Origin: Bdellovibrio sp. CG22_combo_CG10-13_8_21_14_all_39_27
GTDB taxonomy: Bacteria > Bdellovibrionota > Bacteriovoracia > Bacteriovoracales > Bacteriovoracaceae
Direction of reading: 5' to 3'
Assembly (NCBI GenBank): GCA_002786715.1
Contig: PCTW01000084.1
Span: 163,603 to 227,602 of the forward strand
Length of the DNA stretch: 64,000 nucleotides
Part shown: positions 24,873 through 36,047 of the stretch, piece after piece
Layout: each line of letters opens with the position of its first letter
Numbering within the stretch: position 1 is the stretch's first letter
Position numbers and translations under genes: made by a program
Notes under the pieces: model-generated
Databases searched by the model: none
Told to the model about the DNA's origin: nothing
The model's input: the letters and a program-made list of their open reading frames with translations, nothing else

Positions 24873-27371
24873 ATGTCTGATGAAAATAATAATGATACTC
24901 CAGCAACTCCACGGATAAATGTAACCCCAGTCTCAATTCAAGATGAGATGAAAAGTTGCTATCTCGATTATGCGATGTCGGTCATTGTTGGTCGTGCCCT
25001 TCCCGATGTTCGCGATGGACTAAAGCCCGTTCATAGAAGAGTCTTATTCGCTATGCACTCTCTGAACAATTATCATAACCGTCCTTTTTTGAAATCTGCC
25101 CGCGTTGTGGGTGACGTGATTGGTAAGTATCACCCCCACGGTGATTCTGCTGTTTACGGCACAATCGTTCGTATGGCCCAAGATTTCTCTATGAGATATC
25201 CCTTGATCGACGGTCAAGGTAACTTTGGTTCAATCGATGGCGACAGCGCAGCAGCCATGCGATATACCGAAATTAGAATGAAAAAACTCTCTGAAGAATT
25301 ATTGAGAGATTTGGATAAAGAAACAGTTGATTGGCAACCTAACTATGATGATTCTCTAGTTGAACCAAAAGTATTACCAACAAAAGTTCCTAATCTTTTA
25401 GTTAACGGATCTGCTGGTATTGCCGTTGGTATGGCAACCAATATTCCACCACATAATTTGTCAGAAATTATGAATGGACTACTCGCACTTCTAAGCAATC
25501 CTGATATTACCATTGATGAATTGATGCAAATCATTCCTGGCCCAGACTTCCCTACTGCAGGAGCTATTCATGGAGTGCAAGGAATCAGAGCTGCTTATCA
25601 TACTGGTAAGGGCGTTATTCAAATTCGTGCAAAAGCCGAAATTGAAGAGTACGGAAAAGACAGAGAGAGAATCGTTATCACTGAGCTTCCTTACCAAGTT
25701 AACAAAGCAAAATTGATCGAGAGAATTGCAGACCTTGTAAATGCTAAAGAAATTGAAGGTATTTCAGATTTGCGAGATGAATCGTCTCGTGAAGGTATTC
25801 GCGTTTGTGTTGATTTAAAGAAAGGCGAAATTGCTAACGTTATTTTAAATCGTCTTTATAAGCAAACTCAACTCCAAGAGTCATTTGGTATTATTTTCTT
25901 ATCGTTGAATAATGGTATGCCAAAGGTGATGACACTCAAGGAGCAATTAAATTGCTTCTTAGATCACCGTCGTGAAGTTGTTATTCGTAGAACGATTTAT
26001 GAGTTAAAGAAAGCTAAAGAGCGCGCGCATATTTTAGAAGGCTTAAAAACAGCAGTTGAAAATATCGATGAAATAGTTGAGATGATTAAAACTTCTGATG
26101 GTCCTCAAATGGCCCGTGAACGTCTCCAAAAATCTTACTCATTATCTGAAATTCAATCTCAAGCTATTTTGGACATGAGACTCCAAAGACTTACAGGTCT
26201 AGAAAGAGACAAGATTATTGCTGAGTACAACGAAACAATTAAAGAAATTGCCCGCCTGGAAGGCATTCTTAATAGTGAAGAAGAAATTCGTGGAATTATC
26301 CGTCTTGAGATCTCTGAAATTCTCGAAGCCTATGGTGACAAGAGAAGAACAGAAATCATCGCTTCATCAGAAGAGATTCAAATTGAAGACTTGGTTAAGA
26401 GTGAAGAAGTTCTCGTGACCATTACTCATAAGGGTTATATTAAACGCATGACTATGGACACCTATAAAACGCAAAAGCGTGGCGGAACAGGTGTGAAGGG
26501 TGGATCAAATAATCAAGATGACGATTTCTTTACCGATATTTTCACTGCAAATACACACGATATGTTGTTCTTCTTTACTAATAGAGGAACAGTCTTTTCT
26601 TTAAAAGTTTATCAAATCCCAGAAGGGCAAAGAACTTCTAAGGGAAGAAACTTGGCCAATCTTATTAATCTTCCAGCTGGAGAGCGAGTGGCGAAAATCA
26701 TTTGTATTCCACAAGAAGAAAAAGAAGGAAAATTTCTCTTGTTCGCGACCGAGCACGGATTAGTTAAGAAAACTGAACTTGGCGAATATAAGAACGTTAA
26801 ACAATCAGGCTTGAAAGGTATTAAGATTGTCGATGGCGATAATTTGATTACAGTTAAAGTATCTGATGGATCAAAAGATGTACTCCTCTGCTCTACCTCA
26901 GGAAAAATTATTCGATTCTCTGAAGAAGATTGCCGACCTATGGGACGTGTTTCACAAGGTGTGAAAGGTATATCGCTCGACAAAGAAGAAAAAATTATCG
27001 GCATGGAAATTATCGATGACACGGTTGAAATTCTCTCTATAACTGAAAATGGTTACGGAAAGCGCACCAATGTTTCAGAATATAGAAAGCAATCTCGCGG
27101 TGGGAAAGGTATTCTTGCCATGAGACTTACTGAGAAGAATGGAGAGATTAAACAAATTAAGCCCGTCACGGATAAGGATGATCTCATGATCATCACTGAC
27201 AAGGGTCAAGTTATTCGTACTAAGATTGCTGGAATTTCATTAATGGGCCGTACAACACAAGGTGTTCGTATTATTCGCCTCAAAGATGGAGAAAAAGTGG
27301 TCTCAGTTGAAAAAATTGTAGATCCAGATGAAGGCGTAGAGAATGAAGAAATTACTACTGATAATACTTAG
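24873..27371 (+). CDS. gyrA: DNA gyrase subunit A
   Basis: 832 residues. The catalytic tyrosine is in [11 protein letters not shown], the winged-helix core is intact and the C-terminal pinwheel has the GyrA-box variant QKRGGTG. In the quinolone region [17 protein letters not shown], the residue matching E. coli Asp87 is glycine while Ser83 is kept. It follows gyrB by 13 bases and overlaps the next gene by 29. Confidence 0.98.
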   Translation: MSDENNNDTPATPRINVTPVSIQDEMKSCYLDYAMSVIVGRALPDVRDGLKPVHRRVLFAMHSLNNYHNRPFLKSARVVGDVIGKYHPHGDSAVYGTIVRMAQDFSMRYPLIDGQGNFGSIDGDSAAAMRYTEIRMKKLSEELLRDLDKETVDWQPNYDDSLVEPKVLPTKVPNLLVNGSAGIAVGMATNIPPHNLSEIMNGLLALLSNPDITIDELMQIIPGPDFPTAGAIHGVQGIRAAYHTGKGVIQIRAKAEIEEYGKDRERIVITELPYQVNKAKLIERIADLVNAKEIEGISDLRDESSREGIRVCVDLKKGEIANVILNRLYKQTQLQESFGIIFLSLNNGMPKVMTLKEQLNCFLDHRREVVIRRTIYELKKAKERAHILEGLKTAVENIDEIVEMIKTSDGPQMARERLQKSYSLSEIQSQAILDMRLQRLTGLERDKIIAEYNETIKEIARLEGILNSEEEIRGIIRLEISEILEAYGDKRRTEIIASSEEIQIEDLVKSEEVLVTITHKGYIKRMTMDTYKTQKRGGTGVKGGSNNQDDDFFTDIFTANTHDMLFFFTNRGTVFSLKVYQIPEGQRTSKGRNLANLINLPAGERVAKIICIPQEEKEGKFLLFATEHGLVKKTELGEYKNVKQSGLKGIKIVDGDNLITVKVSDGSKDVLLCSTSGKIIRFSEEDCRPMGRVSQGVKGISLDKEEKIIGMEIIDDTVEILSITENGYGKRTNVSEYRKQSRGGKGILAMRLTEKNGEIKQIKPVTDKDDLMIITDKGQVIRTKIAGISLMGRTTQGVRIIRLKDGEKVVSVEKIVDPDEGVENEEITTDNT

Positions 27372-28128
27372 TGTATTAGTCACCAGTAGTTGCGATTTTT
27401 CACCTCCCTATCAACGAGAAATTCTTCTTGCTCAGGAGTACATACAAAGTCACGATTATGAGAAAGCTATTTCTCTTTATGAAAAGATTTTAAAACGTAA
27501 TCCAACTAATGATTTAAGTTTAAAAATTTATTTTCAATTAGGAGATCTCTACTCTATTTACTTAGCCAAATACCCTACGGCGATCGAGTACTATAAGAAA
27601 GTTAAGGAAATAACTGATGATCCTCTTTGGACTATTAAGGTTGAGGAAAAAATTGCGGACATCAATTTTACGTATCTCAGAAATTTTGAGAAGAGTTATA
27701 CGAGCTATACCCTTCTTTCAATGTTTATTCCGAAACTTCAAAATCACGACTTCTATAAATATCGTTCGGCACTTTCCTTGCAAAACTCTGGGAAATACAA
27801 CGAGTCGTTAGAAGTTTTAAATGCGATCAAAGAAGATTCGGGTTCATCTTATAATGTGAAGTCTTATTACTCGATAGGAATTACATATTTTCACATGAAG
27901 AACTGGAGAGAAGCCATCACTTATTGGAGAGAGTATTTAAAAATTGAAACTAATAAAGAAGCCATTATTCAGACAAAATTTATAATGGCAAATGCCTACG
28001 AGATGCTTGAGAATTTGAAAACGGCTTACAATATTTACTATTCAATTCTTGGCGAATATCCCAACACAGAGGTCATACAAAATCGCATCAACTCAATCTA
28101 CGCTCGTCGTGTGGCCAGAAAAAGATGA
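27343..28128 (+). CDS. TPR-repeat lipoprotein
   Basis: 261 residues. The signal [17 protein letters not shown] ends in a lipobox cysteine at 17. At least five TPR-like helical pairs follow ([46 protein letters not shown] and others), similar in style to BamD-like outer-membrane assembly lipoproteins. The gene starts inside the end of gyrA (29-base overlap) and overlaps the atpZ-like gene by four bases, so it is cotranscribed with Fo genes. A role with the ATP synthase is not shown. Confidence 0.8.
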   Translation: MKKLLLIILSVLVTSSCDFSPPYQREILLAQEYIQSHDYEKAISLYEKILKRNPTNDLSLKIYFQLGDLYSIYLAKYPTAIEYYKKVKEITDDPLWTIKVEEKIADINFTYLRNFEKSYTSYTLLSMFIPKLQNHDFYKYRSALSLQNSGKYNESLEVLNAIKEDSGSSYNVKSYYSIGITYFHMKNWREAITYWREYLKIETNKEAIIQTKFIMANAYEMLENLKTAYNIYYSILGEYPNTEVIQNRINSIYARRVARKR

Positions 28129-28334
28129 TTCGGCTTAGTCCCAAAATGCTTAAAATTCTAGGTTTGAGTATGAGTTTGCCTTCTACACTACTGGTTGGTG
28201 TGTGGGGAATCTTTCAACTTGAAAAGCTAGAAATTATAGGCAAAACTGCCGCCTCGCTTTTAAGCATAACGTTTATTTTAACAACCTTGGGCACCTTGAT
28301 AATATATGTCGTTACAAAAAAGGGTAAATCTTAA
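28125..28334 (+). CDS. AtpZ-like small membrane protein
   Basis: 69 residues with two membrane helices (about 12-31 and 42-63). The pattern GLSMSLPSTLLVGVWG resembles the AtpZ/AtpQ hairpins encoded ahead of Fo genes and thought to help ion supply or assembly. Its ATGA start overlaps the TPR lipoprotein stop. Assignment rests mainly on position and topology. Confidence 0.6.
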   Translation: MIRLSPKMLKILGLSMSLPSTLLVGVWGIFQLEKLEIIGKTAASLLSITFILTTLGTLIIYVVTKKGKS

Positions 28335-28668
28335 AAGGTTCTTTTTGATTTCACTGCCAATTTTTGGCGCAACGCTCTATTTGTGTCACGATCTTAAAGA
28401 AATAATTGCAAATATTTTTGTTTATCTCGCTATTCTTACAAACTTTTATATGTTGATTCAGATAATTGAATACTTGGCACAATTAGCCATTACCGGAAAT
28501 CGTGGGCATACAAACAAGTGGAAAGTGGCAGGATTTTTTTTAGGCAAGATGTTGGCAATCATTGTGGCACTAACTTTAAGTGTACAAATCATGGGTGATA
28601 GGTTAATAATTCCAGTGCTTAGTTACGTTATTCAAATATTTGTGCTCGGAGTCAGTCTGAGACGTTGA
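28306..28668 (+). CDS. AtpI-like ATP synthase accessory membrane protein
   Basis: 120 residues, four predicted membrane helices (about 11-27, 31-58, 74-95, 98-117) with a basic N-terminus. It overlaps the upstream gene by 29 bases and sits directly before atpB, the normal place of atpI, whose product assists c-ring assembly. Sequence similarity is weak by eye. Confidence 0.6.
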   Translation: MSLQKRVNLKRFFLISLPIFGATLYLCHDLKEIIANIFVYLAILTNFYMLIQIIEYLAQLAITGNRGHTNKWKVAGFFLGKMLAIIVALTLSVQIMGDRLIIPVLSYVIQIFVLGVSLRR

Positions 28669-28685
28669 TCTGTTGGATTTTAAAT

Positions 28686-29456
28686 ATGAGCAAACTTTTA
28701 TTACTTACTCTTATCTTTTCAACAAACGCTCAAGCGAGCGGTGGTTTTACGTGGCTTTCAGGTGTTGCTCATGCAACTCATGTTCCTGAGCATGTTTTAA
28801 CATTTGTTCTTGTTGGTTTGATCATTACTCTTTTTGGTTTGGCTTACAGATCAAAAATTTCAAAAGTAAATAATCTCGTTATTCCAGACAAGAATGTTGG
28901 CATTAGAAACATCGTTGAACTACTTGGTAACTTTATCTACGGACAAGTAAAAGGAATTATCGGAGAGAAACAAGCTCCTCATTATTTTCCTTTTGTTTGC
29001 ACAATCTTCACTTTGATTTTTGTTTCAAACTTGATCGGTTTAATTCCAGGATTTTTGCCACCAACTGAACACTTAAGTACAACTCTCGCCCTCGGATTGT
29101 TTTCATTTATTTATTACAATTATAGAGGCTGTAGAGAGCAAGGAACACTTAACTACATTAAGCACTTTGCTGGACCTCTTTGGTATTTGGCATTCCTTAT
29201 TTTCCCAATTGAAATCATATCAAACCTTATTCGCCCACTCTCACTTGCCCTTCGTTTGAAGAGTAATATGATGGGTGACCACATGGTTCTTTCTATCTTC
29301 TCTGGACTTGCTCCACTCTTTGTTCCTATTGTCTTTATGGTTCTAGGAATTTTAGTGAGCTTTATTCAGGCTTACGTTTTTACAGTTCTATCAATGGTTT
29401 ATATTTCATTGGCCATCTCTATCCACGATCATGGCGACGAGCATGCTCACCACTGA
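28686..29456 (+). CDS. atpB: ATP synthase Fo a subunit
   Basis: 256 residues from ATG 28686. The conserved half-channel helix is present: FPIEIISNLIRPLSLALRLKSNMMGDHM, with the essential arginine in LALRLKSN. Helix FIQAYVFTVLSMVYISLAI follows. Residues 1-18 (MSKLLLLTLIFSTNAQAS) resemble a cleavable signal peptide. A TTG at 28665 in the same frame would add seven residues. The C-terminus is His-rich (HDHGDEHAHH). It is the stator channel of the proton or sodium motor. Confidence 0.95.
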   Translation: MSKLLLLTLIFSTNAQASGGFTWLSGVAHATHVPEHVLTFVLVGLIITLFGLAYRSKISKVNNLVIPDKNVGIRNIVELLGNFIYGQVKGIIGEKQAPHYFPFVCTIFTLIFVSNLIGLIPGFLPPTEHLSTTLALGLFSFIYYNYRGCREQGTLNYIKHFAGPLWYLAFLIFPIEIISNLIRPLSLALRLKSNMMGDHMVLSIFSGLAPLFVPIVFMVLGILVSFIQAYVFTVLSMVYISLAISIHDHGDEHAHH

Positions 29457-29486
29457 AATATGACCTTAACCTTTTAGGAGAAACTT

Positions 29487-29783
29487 ATGAAAAAGTTTAT
29501 TGCTCTTTTCGCTCTTGTTGCTACTTCAGTTGCTTTCGCTAACGAAGGTGGAGAATCAACAGCATTCTTCAATCAATGGACTAAAGCTTGTTTTTATTTA
29601 CTAGCTGTTTCTTTTGCTGCTTACGGCGGTACAAAGTCTCAATCAGCAGCTGCTTCAGTTGCTCTTGAAGGTATGGCAAGAAACCCAGCGGCAGCAGACA
29701 AGTTGTTTGTTCCTATGATTCTATCGTTGGCCCTTATGGAATCACTTGTGATCTTCACATTGATTTCAATCTACCTAGGTTAA
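29487..29783 (+). CDS. atpE: ATP synthase Fo c subunit with signal peptide and unusual first helix
   Basis: 98 residues. A signal peptide (MKKFIALFALVATSVAFA, cleavage before NEGG) is followed by the hairpin of the c-ring. Helix 2 carries the ion-binding glutamate in LALMESLVIF. In helix 1 the usual GxGxGxG reads GxTxSxS (AYGGTKSQSAAAS), with Gln at the position of the sodium-ligand Gln and an extra Lys beside it. The ES pair in helix 2 matches sodium-type rings. AGGAG precedes the ATG. A terminator follows. Confidence 0.93.
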   Translation: MKKFIALFALVATSVAFANEGGESTAFFNQWTKACFYLLAVSFAAYGGTKSQSAAASVALEGMARNPAAADKLFVPMILSLALMESLVIFTLISIYLG

Positions 29784-29816
29784 TTCTTACATTTCTCTTA
29801 GAGAGAAGTTGTACAA

Positions 29817-29839
29817 GGGGCCAATATGGCCCCTTTTTT
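29817..29839 (+). terminator. Rho-independent terminator after atpE
   Basis: GGGGCCA, loop ATA, TGGCCCC (29817-29833) form a seven-base-pair GC-rich stem followed by TTTTTTA. It ends the gyrA-atpE side of the plus-strand transcripts, 34 bases after the atpE stop. Confidence 0.92.
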
Positions 29840-29844
29840 ATTGC

Positions 29845-29871
29845 TTGAAATCGTCCACCGGCCATTATAGT
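29845..29871 (+). promoter_or_regulatory. Probable promoter of the riboflavin operon, leaderless
   Basis: TATAGT (29866-29871) ends eight bases before the ribD ATG, so transcription should start at or near the ATG. TTGAAA (29845-29850) is a possible -35 but only 15 bases away. No Shine-Dalgarno and no FMN riboswitch fold is seen; the space from the terminator to ATG is only 40 bases. Confidence 0.5.
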
Positions 29872-29879
29872 TTTGCGCC

Positions 29880-30929
29880 ATGAATTATGCTGATCAAGAA
29901 GCCTATATGCGTGAATGCCTAAGCCTTGCAGCTCAGGCAATAGGAGATACTTCTCCTAACCCACTCGTCGGCGCTGTGATCATTAAAAATGATAAGATCA
30001 TAGGTAAAGGTTACCATCACAAAAGTGGAGAGCCTCACGCTGAGGTTGAAGCCATCAATAATTGCAATGAAAGCGTTGAAGGCGCTACCCTCTTTTGTAA
30101 TTTAGAACCCTGCTGTCACACCAACAAGAAAACTCCTCCCTGTGCTCAATTTCTCGTAGAGAAAAAAATTGCTGAAGTTTATATTGGAATGCTTGACCCT
30201 AATCCTGCAGTAGCTGGGTCTGGTGTTGAACTCTTAAAATCTCAGGGTATCAAAGTTCATGTAGGAATTCTTGAAGATCAAGCCAGAGAACTCAATAAAG
30301 TTTTTATTAAGAATATGGCAAGCTCGCTTCCCTATGTTCATGTGAAGTGGGCGCAGTCATTGAATGGCGTTTTTGCTTCGTATCCTGATCAAGATAGGTT
30401 GATGTTGAGTAATAATGACTCTCTCGTTTACGGACATAAGCTAAGAAAAAAATATGATGCTATTATGATCGGTCGCGAAACTTTGAATCTGGATAACCCT
30501 AGACTCAATATTCGTTACGTAGATAATCAATCGATGAAAAACCCCTTAAAAGTAATTATCGGCGATTATGAAATGATGAATAAAGAAAGTACCCTTTTGA
30601 AGTCTGAAAGGGCCATGACTGTGATTGTAACTTCATCTAAGTATGAAAAATTAATTCACGACAATGTTTTATTCAGTGATGCTCAAAGTATTAAAGAAAT
30701 ATTTCAAGCTTTAAAAACAAAGTTCGGCATTCAATCACTTTTGATTGAAGGAGGAATGAAGCTTATTAATTCGGTATTGAGTGAAAATCTTGCTGATGAA
30801 ATCTCGGTTTTAGTTTCACCTGAAATTAAGCAAGGTAAAGTTTTTAAGTTAGAGCAGAACTTGAATCAATATAAAGCACAGTCTAAAACCCTTGGAAACA
30901 ATGTGGTTTTTGAATATAGGAAAATATAG
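29880..30929 (+). CDS. ribD: Bifunctional riboflavin deaminase/reductase RibD
   Basis: 349 residues. The N-terminal zinc deaminase has HAEVEA and PCCHTNKKTPPC (residues ~50-85). The C-terminal reductase (about 150-349) has VKWAQSLNG and the GRETLNLDNPRLNIR and LLIEGG motifs. It performs steps two and three of riboflavin synthesis. First gene of the rib operon, with one base of overlap with ribE. No ribosome site before its ATG. Confidence 0.96.
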   Translation: MNYADQEAYMRECLSLAAQAIGDTSPNPLVGAVIIKNDKIIGKGYHHKSGEPHAEVEAINNCNESVEGATLFCNLEPCCHTNKKTPPCAQFLVEKKIAEVYIGMLDPNPAVAGSGVELLKSQGIKVHVGILEDQARELNKVFIKNMASSLPYVHVKWAQSLNGVFASYPDQDRLMLSNNDSLVYGHKLRKKYDAIMIGRETLNLDNPRLNIRYVDNQSMKNPLKVIIGDYEMMNKESTLLKSERAMTVIVTSSKYEKLIHDNVLFSDAQSIKEIFQALKTKFGIQSLLIEGGMKLINSVLSENLADEISVLVSPEIKQGKVFKLEQNLNQYKAQSKTLGNNVVFEYRKI

Positions 30930-31570
30930 TGTTTACAGGAATCATTAAAGAAACAGGAATAATTAAGTCAAAGAAGGCCATTTCAGTTGGTCTTGAATTT
31001 GAAATCGCTTGTCCTTTATTGAATCCTCTTTTGCAGATAGATGATTCCCTCGCTGTAAATGGAACTTGCCAGACAGTTGTTAAAAAAACATCAGAGTCAG
31101 TAACGGTACAAACTATCAAAACAACTTTGATAAAAACGAATTTGGGTCAACTCAATGTTGGTGACTCTGTCAATTTAGAGCCATCTTTAAGATTTGGCTC
31201 AGGTGTGGAAGGACATATCGTTCAGGGTCACGTCAATGGTGTAACTAAAATTGCTCACATTGAAAAAAGTTCTGATCAAATTTTGTTATGGCTTGAAATT
31301 GATCGTAAGTGGCAGCATCAAATAGTGCGAGAAGGGTCTATTGCCATCGATGGAATCAGTTTAACCATTTCTCATCTTGAAGATGACCGAATGTTATTTG
31401 CCTGTTCAATCATCCCTCACACTTGGGAAAATACTGTAATGAAGAAGTATAAGTTAGGAACCTTAGTAAATATTGAAGTTGATATCCTCGCTCAATATGT
31501 TGCTCGTATGATGAAGTTTAGTAATAAGAAAGAAATATCGCTGGATTGGCTCCAGCAACAAGGATTTTAA
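30929..31570 (+). CDS. ribE: Riboflavin synthase alpha chain
   Basis: 213 residues with the internal duplication of the family: MFTGIIKETGIIK starts the first barrel, and the second begins near residue 97 (GHIVQGHVNGVTKI). It dismutates lumazine to riboflavin. The GTG start overlaps the ribD stop (TAGTG), so translation is coupled. Confidence 0.96.
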   Translation: MFTGIIKETGIIKSKKAISVGLEFEIACPLLNPLLQIDDSLAVNGTCQTVVKKTSESVTVQTIKTTLIKTNLGQLNVGDSVNLEPSLRFGSGVEGHIVQGHVNGVTKIAHIEKSSDQILLWLEIDRKWQHQIVREGSIAIDGISLTISHLEDDRMLFACSIIPHTWENTVMKKYKLGTLVNIEVDILAQYVARMMKFSNKKEISLDWLQQQGF

Positions 31571-32779
31571 ATGAAGTTTCATAGCATCGAAGAAGCGATT
31601 GAAGATTTTGCGAAAGGTAAAATCATCATAATGGTTGATGACGAAGATCGTGAAAATGAAGGCGATTTCGTCATGGCTGCGGAAAAAGTTAGTCCAGAAG
31701 CCATTAACTTTATGGCCACTCATGGACGTGGAATCATTTGTACACCAATTACATCGCAAAGAGCTCGCGAGTTAGATTTACCTTTGATGATCAAAAGTAA
31801 TTCAGCAGTCCACCATACAGCTTTTACAGTTTCTGTTGATAGCGTTCTTTGTGGAACAGGTGTCTCTGCTCTTGATAGATACTTAACTGTTAAATCAATT
31901 GTTGACTCGACCACAAAACCTGAGCAACTCCTTAGACCTGGACATATATTTCCATTGATCGCCAAAGATGGTGGCGTTTTTGAAAGACCAGGCCACACTG
32001 AGGCTTCCATTGAAATGAGTCGACTGGCAAAACTTCATGAAAGTGCAGTGATTTGCGAGATCATGAATGAAGATGGAACTATGGCCAGAGGTGAAGAGCT
32101 TTTTGTAATTGCTGAAAAGTTTGATCTTAAAATTATTACGATCGAAGATCTCAAAGCTTATATGTTGAACTTAAAGGCTTCTACCGATTTAAAAATAACT
32201 GAAACGATCAATATGCCGACTAAATATGGAAACTTTGATTTGCACCTTTTTGAAAGTCATATAACTGGAGAGCATCACTTAGCGATAAAAAGCAAAATGC
32301 TAGATCCAAATAAAACTGTCGATGTGCGTGTTCATTATGAATGTATGACTGGTGATGTTTTTAAGTCTAAGCGTTGCGATTGTGGAGAACAATTGGATAA
32401 CTTTCTTAAATATATGGGAGAACATCCAAATACCGCACTTCTTTATTTAAGACAGGAAGGGAGAGGAATTGGACTTCCTAATAAAATAAAAGCGTACAAA
32501 CTTCAGGAAAATGGCTTTGATACGATCACTGCTAATCATCAATTGGGTTTTGATGCTGAAATGAGAAACTTTAATCTTGGCCCACAAATGTTGAAAGAGC
32601 TGGGGATAACTAAAGTTAATATTCACACTAATAACCCCTTAAAAGTGAATGCCTTGAAAGCTGAAGGTATCGAAGTTGTAGAACGCGTTCCTCTCGTCAC
32701 TATTCCTCATGATGAAAATTTAAAATATTTGAAAGTTAAAGAAGAAAAATTTGGTCACTTTTTAGGACTTATTCAATAA
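31571..32779 (+). CDS. ribBA: Bifunctional DHBP synthase / GTP cyclohydrolase II
   Basis: 402 residues. The N-terminal 3,4-dihydroxy-2-butanone-4-phosphate synthase ([16 protein letters not shown]) and the C-terminal GTP cyclohydrolase II, with zinc ligands in [15 protein letters not shown] and RQEGRGIGL, are both intact. It supplies both precursors of riboflavin. Its ATG directly follows the ribE stop. Confidence 0.96.
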   Translation: MKFHSIEEAIEDFAKGKIIIMVDDEDRENEGDFVMAAEKVSPEAINFMATHGRGIICTPITSQRARELDLPLMIKSNSAVHHTAFTVSVDSVLCGTGVSALDRYLTVKSIVDSTTKPEQLLRPGHIFPLIAKDGGVFERPGHTEASIEMSRLAKLHESAVICEIMNEDGTMARGEELFVIAEKFDLKIITIEDLKAYMLNLKASTDLKITETINMPTKYGNFDLHLFESHITGEHHLAIKSKMLDPNKTVDVRVHYECMTGDVFKSKRCDCGEQLDNFLKYMGEHPNTALLYLRQEGRGIGLPNKIKAYKLQENGFDTITANHQLGFDAEMRNFNLGPQMLKELGITKVNIHTNNPLKVNALKAEGIEVVERVPLVTIPHDENLKYLKVKEEKFGHFLGLIQ

Positions 32780-32789
32780 AGGAATTATT

Positions 32790-33254
32790 ATGAAAACTTA
32801 TGAAGCAAAATTAAATGCAGAAGGTATGAGAATCGGAATCGTCTCAAGCCGTTTCAATGAATTTATTGTGAGCAAATTGCTAGGTGGAGCTGTAGATTGC
32901 TTTGTTCGTCATGAAGGGAATGAAAGCGACATTACTAACGTATGGGTTCCTGGTGCTTTTGAAATTCCACTGATGGCCCAAAAGTTAGCAGCATCAAAAA
33001 AATATGATGCCGTTATTTGCTTAGGTGCAGTTATTCGCGGATCGACACCACATTTTGATTACGTTGCTTCAGAAGCAGCCAAAGGAATTTCTAAAGTCGC
33101 TCTTGAAACTGGAGTGCCAGTTATCTTTGGTGTTTTAACTACTGATAGTATTGAGCAAGCCATTGAGCGCGCGGGAACTAAAGCCGGAAATAAAGGCTGG
33201 GAAGCTTCATTGTCTGCAATTGAAATGGCCAATCTTTTAAAAGTATTAGAGTAA
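32790..33254 (+). CDS. ribH: 6,7-dimethyl-8-ribityllumazine synthase
   Basis: 154 residues. Family motifs: [19 protein letters not shown], and [15 protein letters not shown] with the catalytic His. It condenses the RibA and RibB branch products. It lies ten bases after ribBA with AAAGGA before ATG. Its last nine bases overlap the end of uvrA on the other strand. Confidence 0.97.
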   Translation: MKTYEAKLNAEGMRIGIVSSRFNEFIVSKLLGGAVDCFVRHEGNESDITNVWVPGAFEIPLMAQKLAASKKYDAVICLGAVIRGSTPHFDYVASEAAKGISKVALETGVPVIFGVLTTDSIEQAIERAGTKAGNKGWEASLSAIEMANLLKVLE

Positions 33255-36047
33255 GACTTTCTTTAAATACTGCCCGGTAAACGACTTTGGTGACCGGGCA
33301 ATTTCTTCAGGTGTTCCAGTTGCAACAACGGTTCCACCACCATCACCACCCTCCGGACCTAAATCAATAATGTAATCAGCCGTTTTAATCACATCGAGAT
33401 TGTGCTCAATAATAACAACACTGTGTCCGTGAGAAATGAGATCTTGAATGGCGACCAAAAGAATTTTAATGTCTTGAAAGTGTAAACCCGTTGTAGGCTC
33501 ATCTAATATGTATAAGCAATGACCTCGAGGGCGTCTGGCAAGCTCAGATGAGAGCTTAAGTCTTTGAGCTTCTCCCCCACTGAGAGTCGTTGCTGGTTGG
33601 CCTAGGCGCATATATCCTAGTCCAACACTATTCATAGTAGAGAGAACGCGATTAATTTTTGGATGATTTTTAAAAAATTCGCATGCTTCCTCAATCGTCA
33701 TATTGAGAACGTCGTGAATATTTTTGCCACGATAGAGAACAGTCAAAGTTTCCTGATTATAACGTGAACCGTTACAAGTCGAACAAGTGATATAAACGTC
33801 AGGTAAAAAATGCATTTCAATTTTCTTAACACCGTTGCCTTCGCAATCCTCACATCGACCGCCTTTGACATTGAAACTAAAGCGACCAGGTTTGTAACCA
33901 CGAATTTGAGATTCAGGAGTTTGAGAAAAAAGTTTTCTCATTTCATCAAAGAGGCCCGAATAAGTTGCGGGATTTGAGTGAGGAGTTCTACCAATAGGTG
34001 ATTGATCAAGCTCTATAATCGAATTGATATGAGTGACTCCATCTAGCGACTTAAAGGGAGCATTTCTTCCGAAACGCTCTTTATTTAAAAGGGCCTTAAT
34101 GGAAGGAACTAAAATCTCATGAATAAGAGTTGATTTTCCAGAACCACTGACACCAGTGATGCAAGCGAGACCGCCAAGAGGAATAGAGACATCAACTGAT
34201 TTTAGGTTATTCTTAACAGCACCCTTGAGATTGATAAAATCCTTAAACTTTCGTCTGACTTTTGGAACTTCAATAATCGTTTTATGGGAAAGAAACTGAG
34301 CTGTGAGTGAGTTTGACTTACAAATCGCCTTAAAATTTCCTTCAGCGACAATCTCTCCTCCATGCTCTCCTGCACCTGGACCCATATCAATAATATGATC
34401 AGCTTCGATCATTGTTTCTTCGTCATGTTCAACCACAAGGACAGTATTTCCTAAATCTCTCAACGATTTGAGAGTCGCTATAAGCTTTGTATTATCACGT
34501 TGGTGAAGACCGATACTCGGTTCATCTAAAACATAGAGAACACCAGATAAAGCCGAACCTATTTGGGTAGCGAGGCGAATGCGTTGAGATTCACCACCTG
34601 AAAGAGAAATAGCTGATCGGTTAAGGGTTAAATATCCCAGTCCAACGCCGGAAAGAAATCCAAGTCTCGATTTGATTTCATGGAGTAGCTTTTCAGCAAT
34701 GAGAGCTTTTTGCTTTTCTAACTTAATTTTATTAAAGAAATTAAATGCATCAGTAATATTGAGCTCAGAAATGTCCATGATATTTCTGTCTGCAACCTTT
34801 GTCGAAAGCGCGACAGAGTTTAGGCGCAGGCCCTTGCAAGAATTACACGTTTGAACACGCATATAAGATTCAATGTCTGAACGAGATTTCTCGGAGCTAG
34901 TTTCGTGATATTTTTTTTCCAACCAAGCAATGATACCTGGAAATGGTTTTGTGAATTCAAAGTTAGAATTCTCGCTTCTAAACTTATAGGTGTAAGAAGT
35001 TTCAGTTCCATTGAAAAGAAGATCCCAATCTTTCTTTGGCAGCTTCTTAATTGCTGTAGAAGTACTTATCTTTTCCTTTTTGACGACTGTCTCGACCATT
35101 TTTTGAAGAAATGTATTCTTCTTAGCAAGGGGAATAATAGCTCCATCATCTAGCGATAAGTTATCATCTAAAATCATCAAATCGGGGTCTAGGTCTTTAA
35201 CTTCACCTATTCCATTGCATTTAGCACAGGCTCCAATTGGTGAGTTGAATGAAAAGAGTCTTGGTTCTAGTTCGGGATACTTATTGCCCTTAGAATCCAT
35301 GTTGTGTTCAGAATAAGTCGTCAGATTTTTCTCATCGATGAGCACTTGGATTGTGCCATCACCAATTTGCAATCCTTTCTCAATGGAATCATAAATGCGT
35401 GATTCACTTCCCTCTTTAATAATAAAGCGATCAATCACAACACCAATTTCGAAGTTCTTATTATCGAATTTTATATCATCAACTTGTGAATCGATGATTT
35501 TTCCATTGTAGTAAAAGCGTTGGTAGCCCAGGCCTTGATACATTTTTACTATTTTAACTAAAGAAGCCTTTTCACCTTTTATTAAAGCTATCAAATGAGT
35601 CTTGGCACCTTTTGATGTTTTATAAATATCATCGAGTATTTGTTTTGGAGTCCAATTGCGAATTTCTCGCCCATCAATAGGGCTATAGAGCGTACCAACT
35701 CGTGCATAGAGAACGCGCAAGTAATCATAAATTTCCGTAACAGTTCCTACTGTTGATCGAGGATTTCGACTACTTGTTTTTTGATCGATGGCAATTGCTG
35801 GTGATAGGCCAGAGATGGATTCTACATCTGGAGGTTGAAACTGCCCCAGAAACTGTCGAGCATATGAAGATAATGATTCGATATATCTGCGCTGTCCTTC
35901 AACATATATTGTGTCAAAAGCCAGTGATGATTTTCCGGAACCAGAAGGACCAGTAATTACGGTAAGTGAATTTTTAGGGATTTCAACGTCCACACTTTTT
36001 AAGTTATGAACTTTTGCTTTGCGAACAATTATTTTATTTAATTCCAT
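33246..36047 (-). CDS. uvrA: Excinuclease ABC subunit A
   Basis: 933 residues, normal length. Two ABC ATPase halves: Walker [15 protein letters not shown] (about 31-44) and [13 protein letters not shown]. Signature motifs are [12 protein letters not shown] and [12 protein letters not shown]. Zinc fingers are [17 protein letters not shown] and [14 protein letters not shown]. It finds bulky DNA damage with UvrB. It overlaps pdxA by 14 bases at its start and ends convergently inside ribH. Confidence 0.98.
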   Translation of the reverse strand: MELNKIIVRKAKVHNLKSVDVEIPKNSLTVITGPSGSGKSSLAFDTIYVEGQRRYIESLSSYARQFLGQFQPPDVESISGLSPAIAIDQKTSSRNPRSTVGTVTEIYDYLRVLYARVGTLYSPIDGREIRNWTPKQILDDIYKTSKGAKTHLIALIKGEKASLVKIVKMYQGLGYQRFYYNGKIIDSQVDDIKFDNKNFEIGVVIDRFIIKEGSESRIYDSIEKGLQIGDGTIQVLIDEKNLTTYSEHNMDSKGNKYPELEPRLFSFNSPIGACAKCNGIGEVKDLDPDLMILDDNLSLDDGAIIPLAKKNTFLQKMVETVVKKEKISTSTAIKKLPKKDWDLLFNGTETSYTYKFRSENSNFEFTKPFPGIIAWLEKKYHETSSEKSRSDIESYMRVQTCNSCKGLRLNSVALSTKVADRNIMDISELNITDAFNFFNKIKLEKQKALIAEKLLHEIKSRLGFLSGVGLGYLTLNRSAISLSGGESQRIRLATQIGSALSGVLYVLDEPSIGLHQRDNTKLIATLKSLRDLGNTVLVVEHDEETMIEADHIIDMGPGAGEHGGEIVAEGNFKAICKSNSLTAQFLSHKTIIEVPKVRRKFKDFINLKGAVKNNLKSVDVSIPLGGLACITGVSGSGKSTLIHEILVPSIKALLNKERFGRNAPFKSLDGVTHINSIIELDQSPIGRTPHSNPATYSGLFDEMRKLFSQTPESQIRGYKPGRFSFNVKGGRCEDCEGNGVKKIEMHFLPDVYITCSTCNGSRYNQETLTVLYRGKNIHDVLNMTIEEACEFFKNHPKINRVLSTMNSVGLGYMRLGQPATTLSGGEAQRLKLSSELARRPRGHCLYILDEPTTGLHFQDIKILLVAIQDLISHGHSVVIIEHNLDVIKTADYIIDLGPEGGDGGGTVVATGTPEEIARSPKSFTGQYLKKVLL

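Noticed and set aside
26612..27022. 136-residue minus-strand frame in gyrA
   Set aside because: Shadow of the conserved gyrA coding sequence.
29784..29879. FMN riboswitch before ribD
   Set aside because: The gap is 96 bases and filled by a terminator and promoter; no RFN-like conserved blocks.
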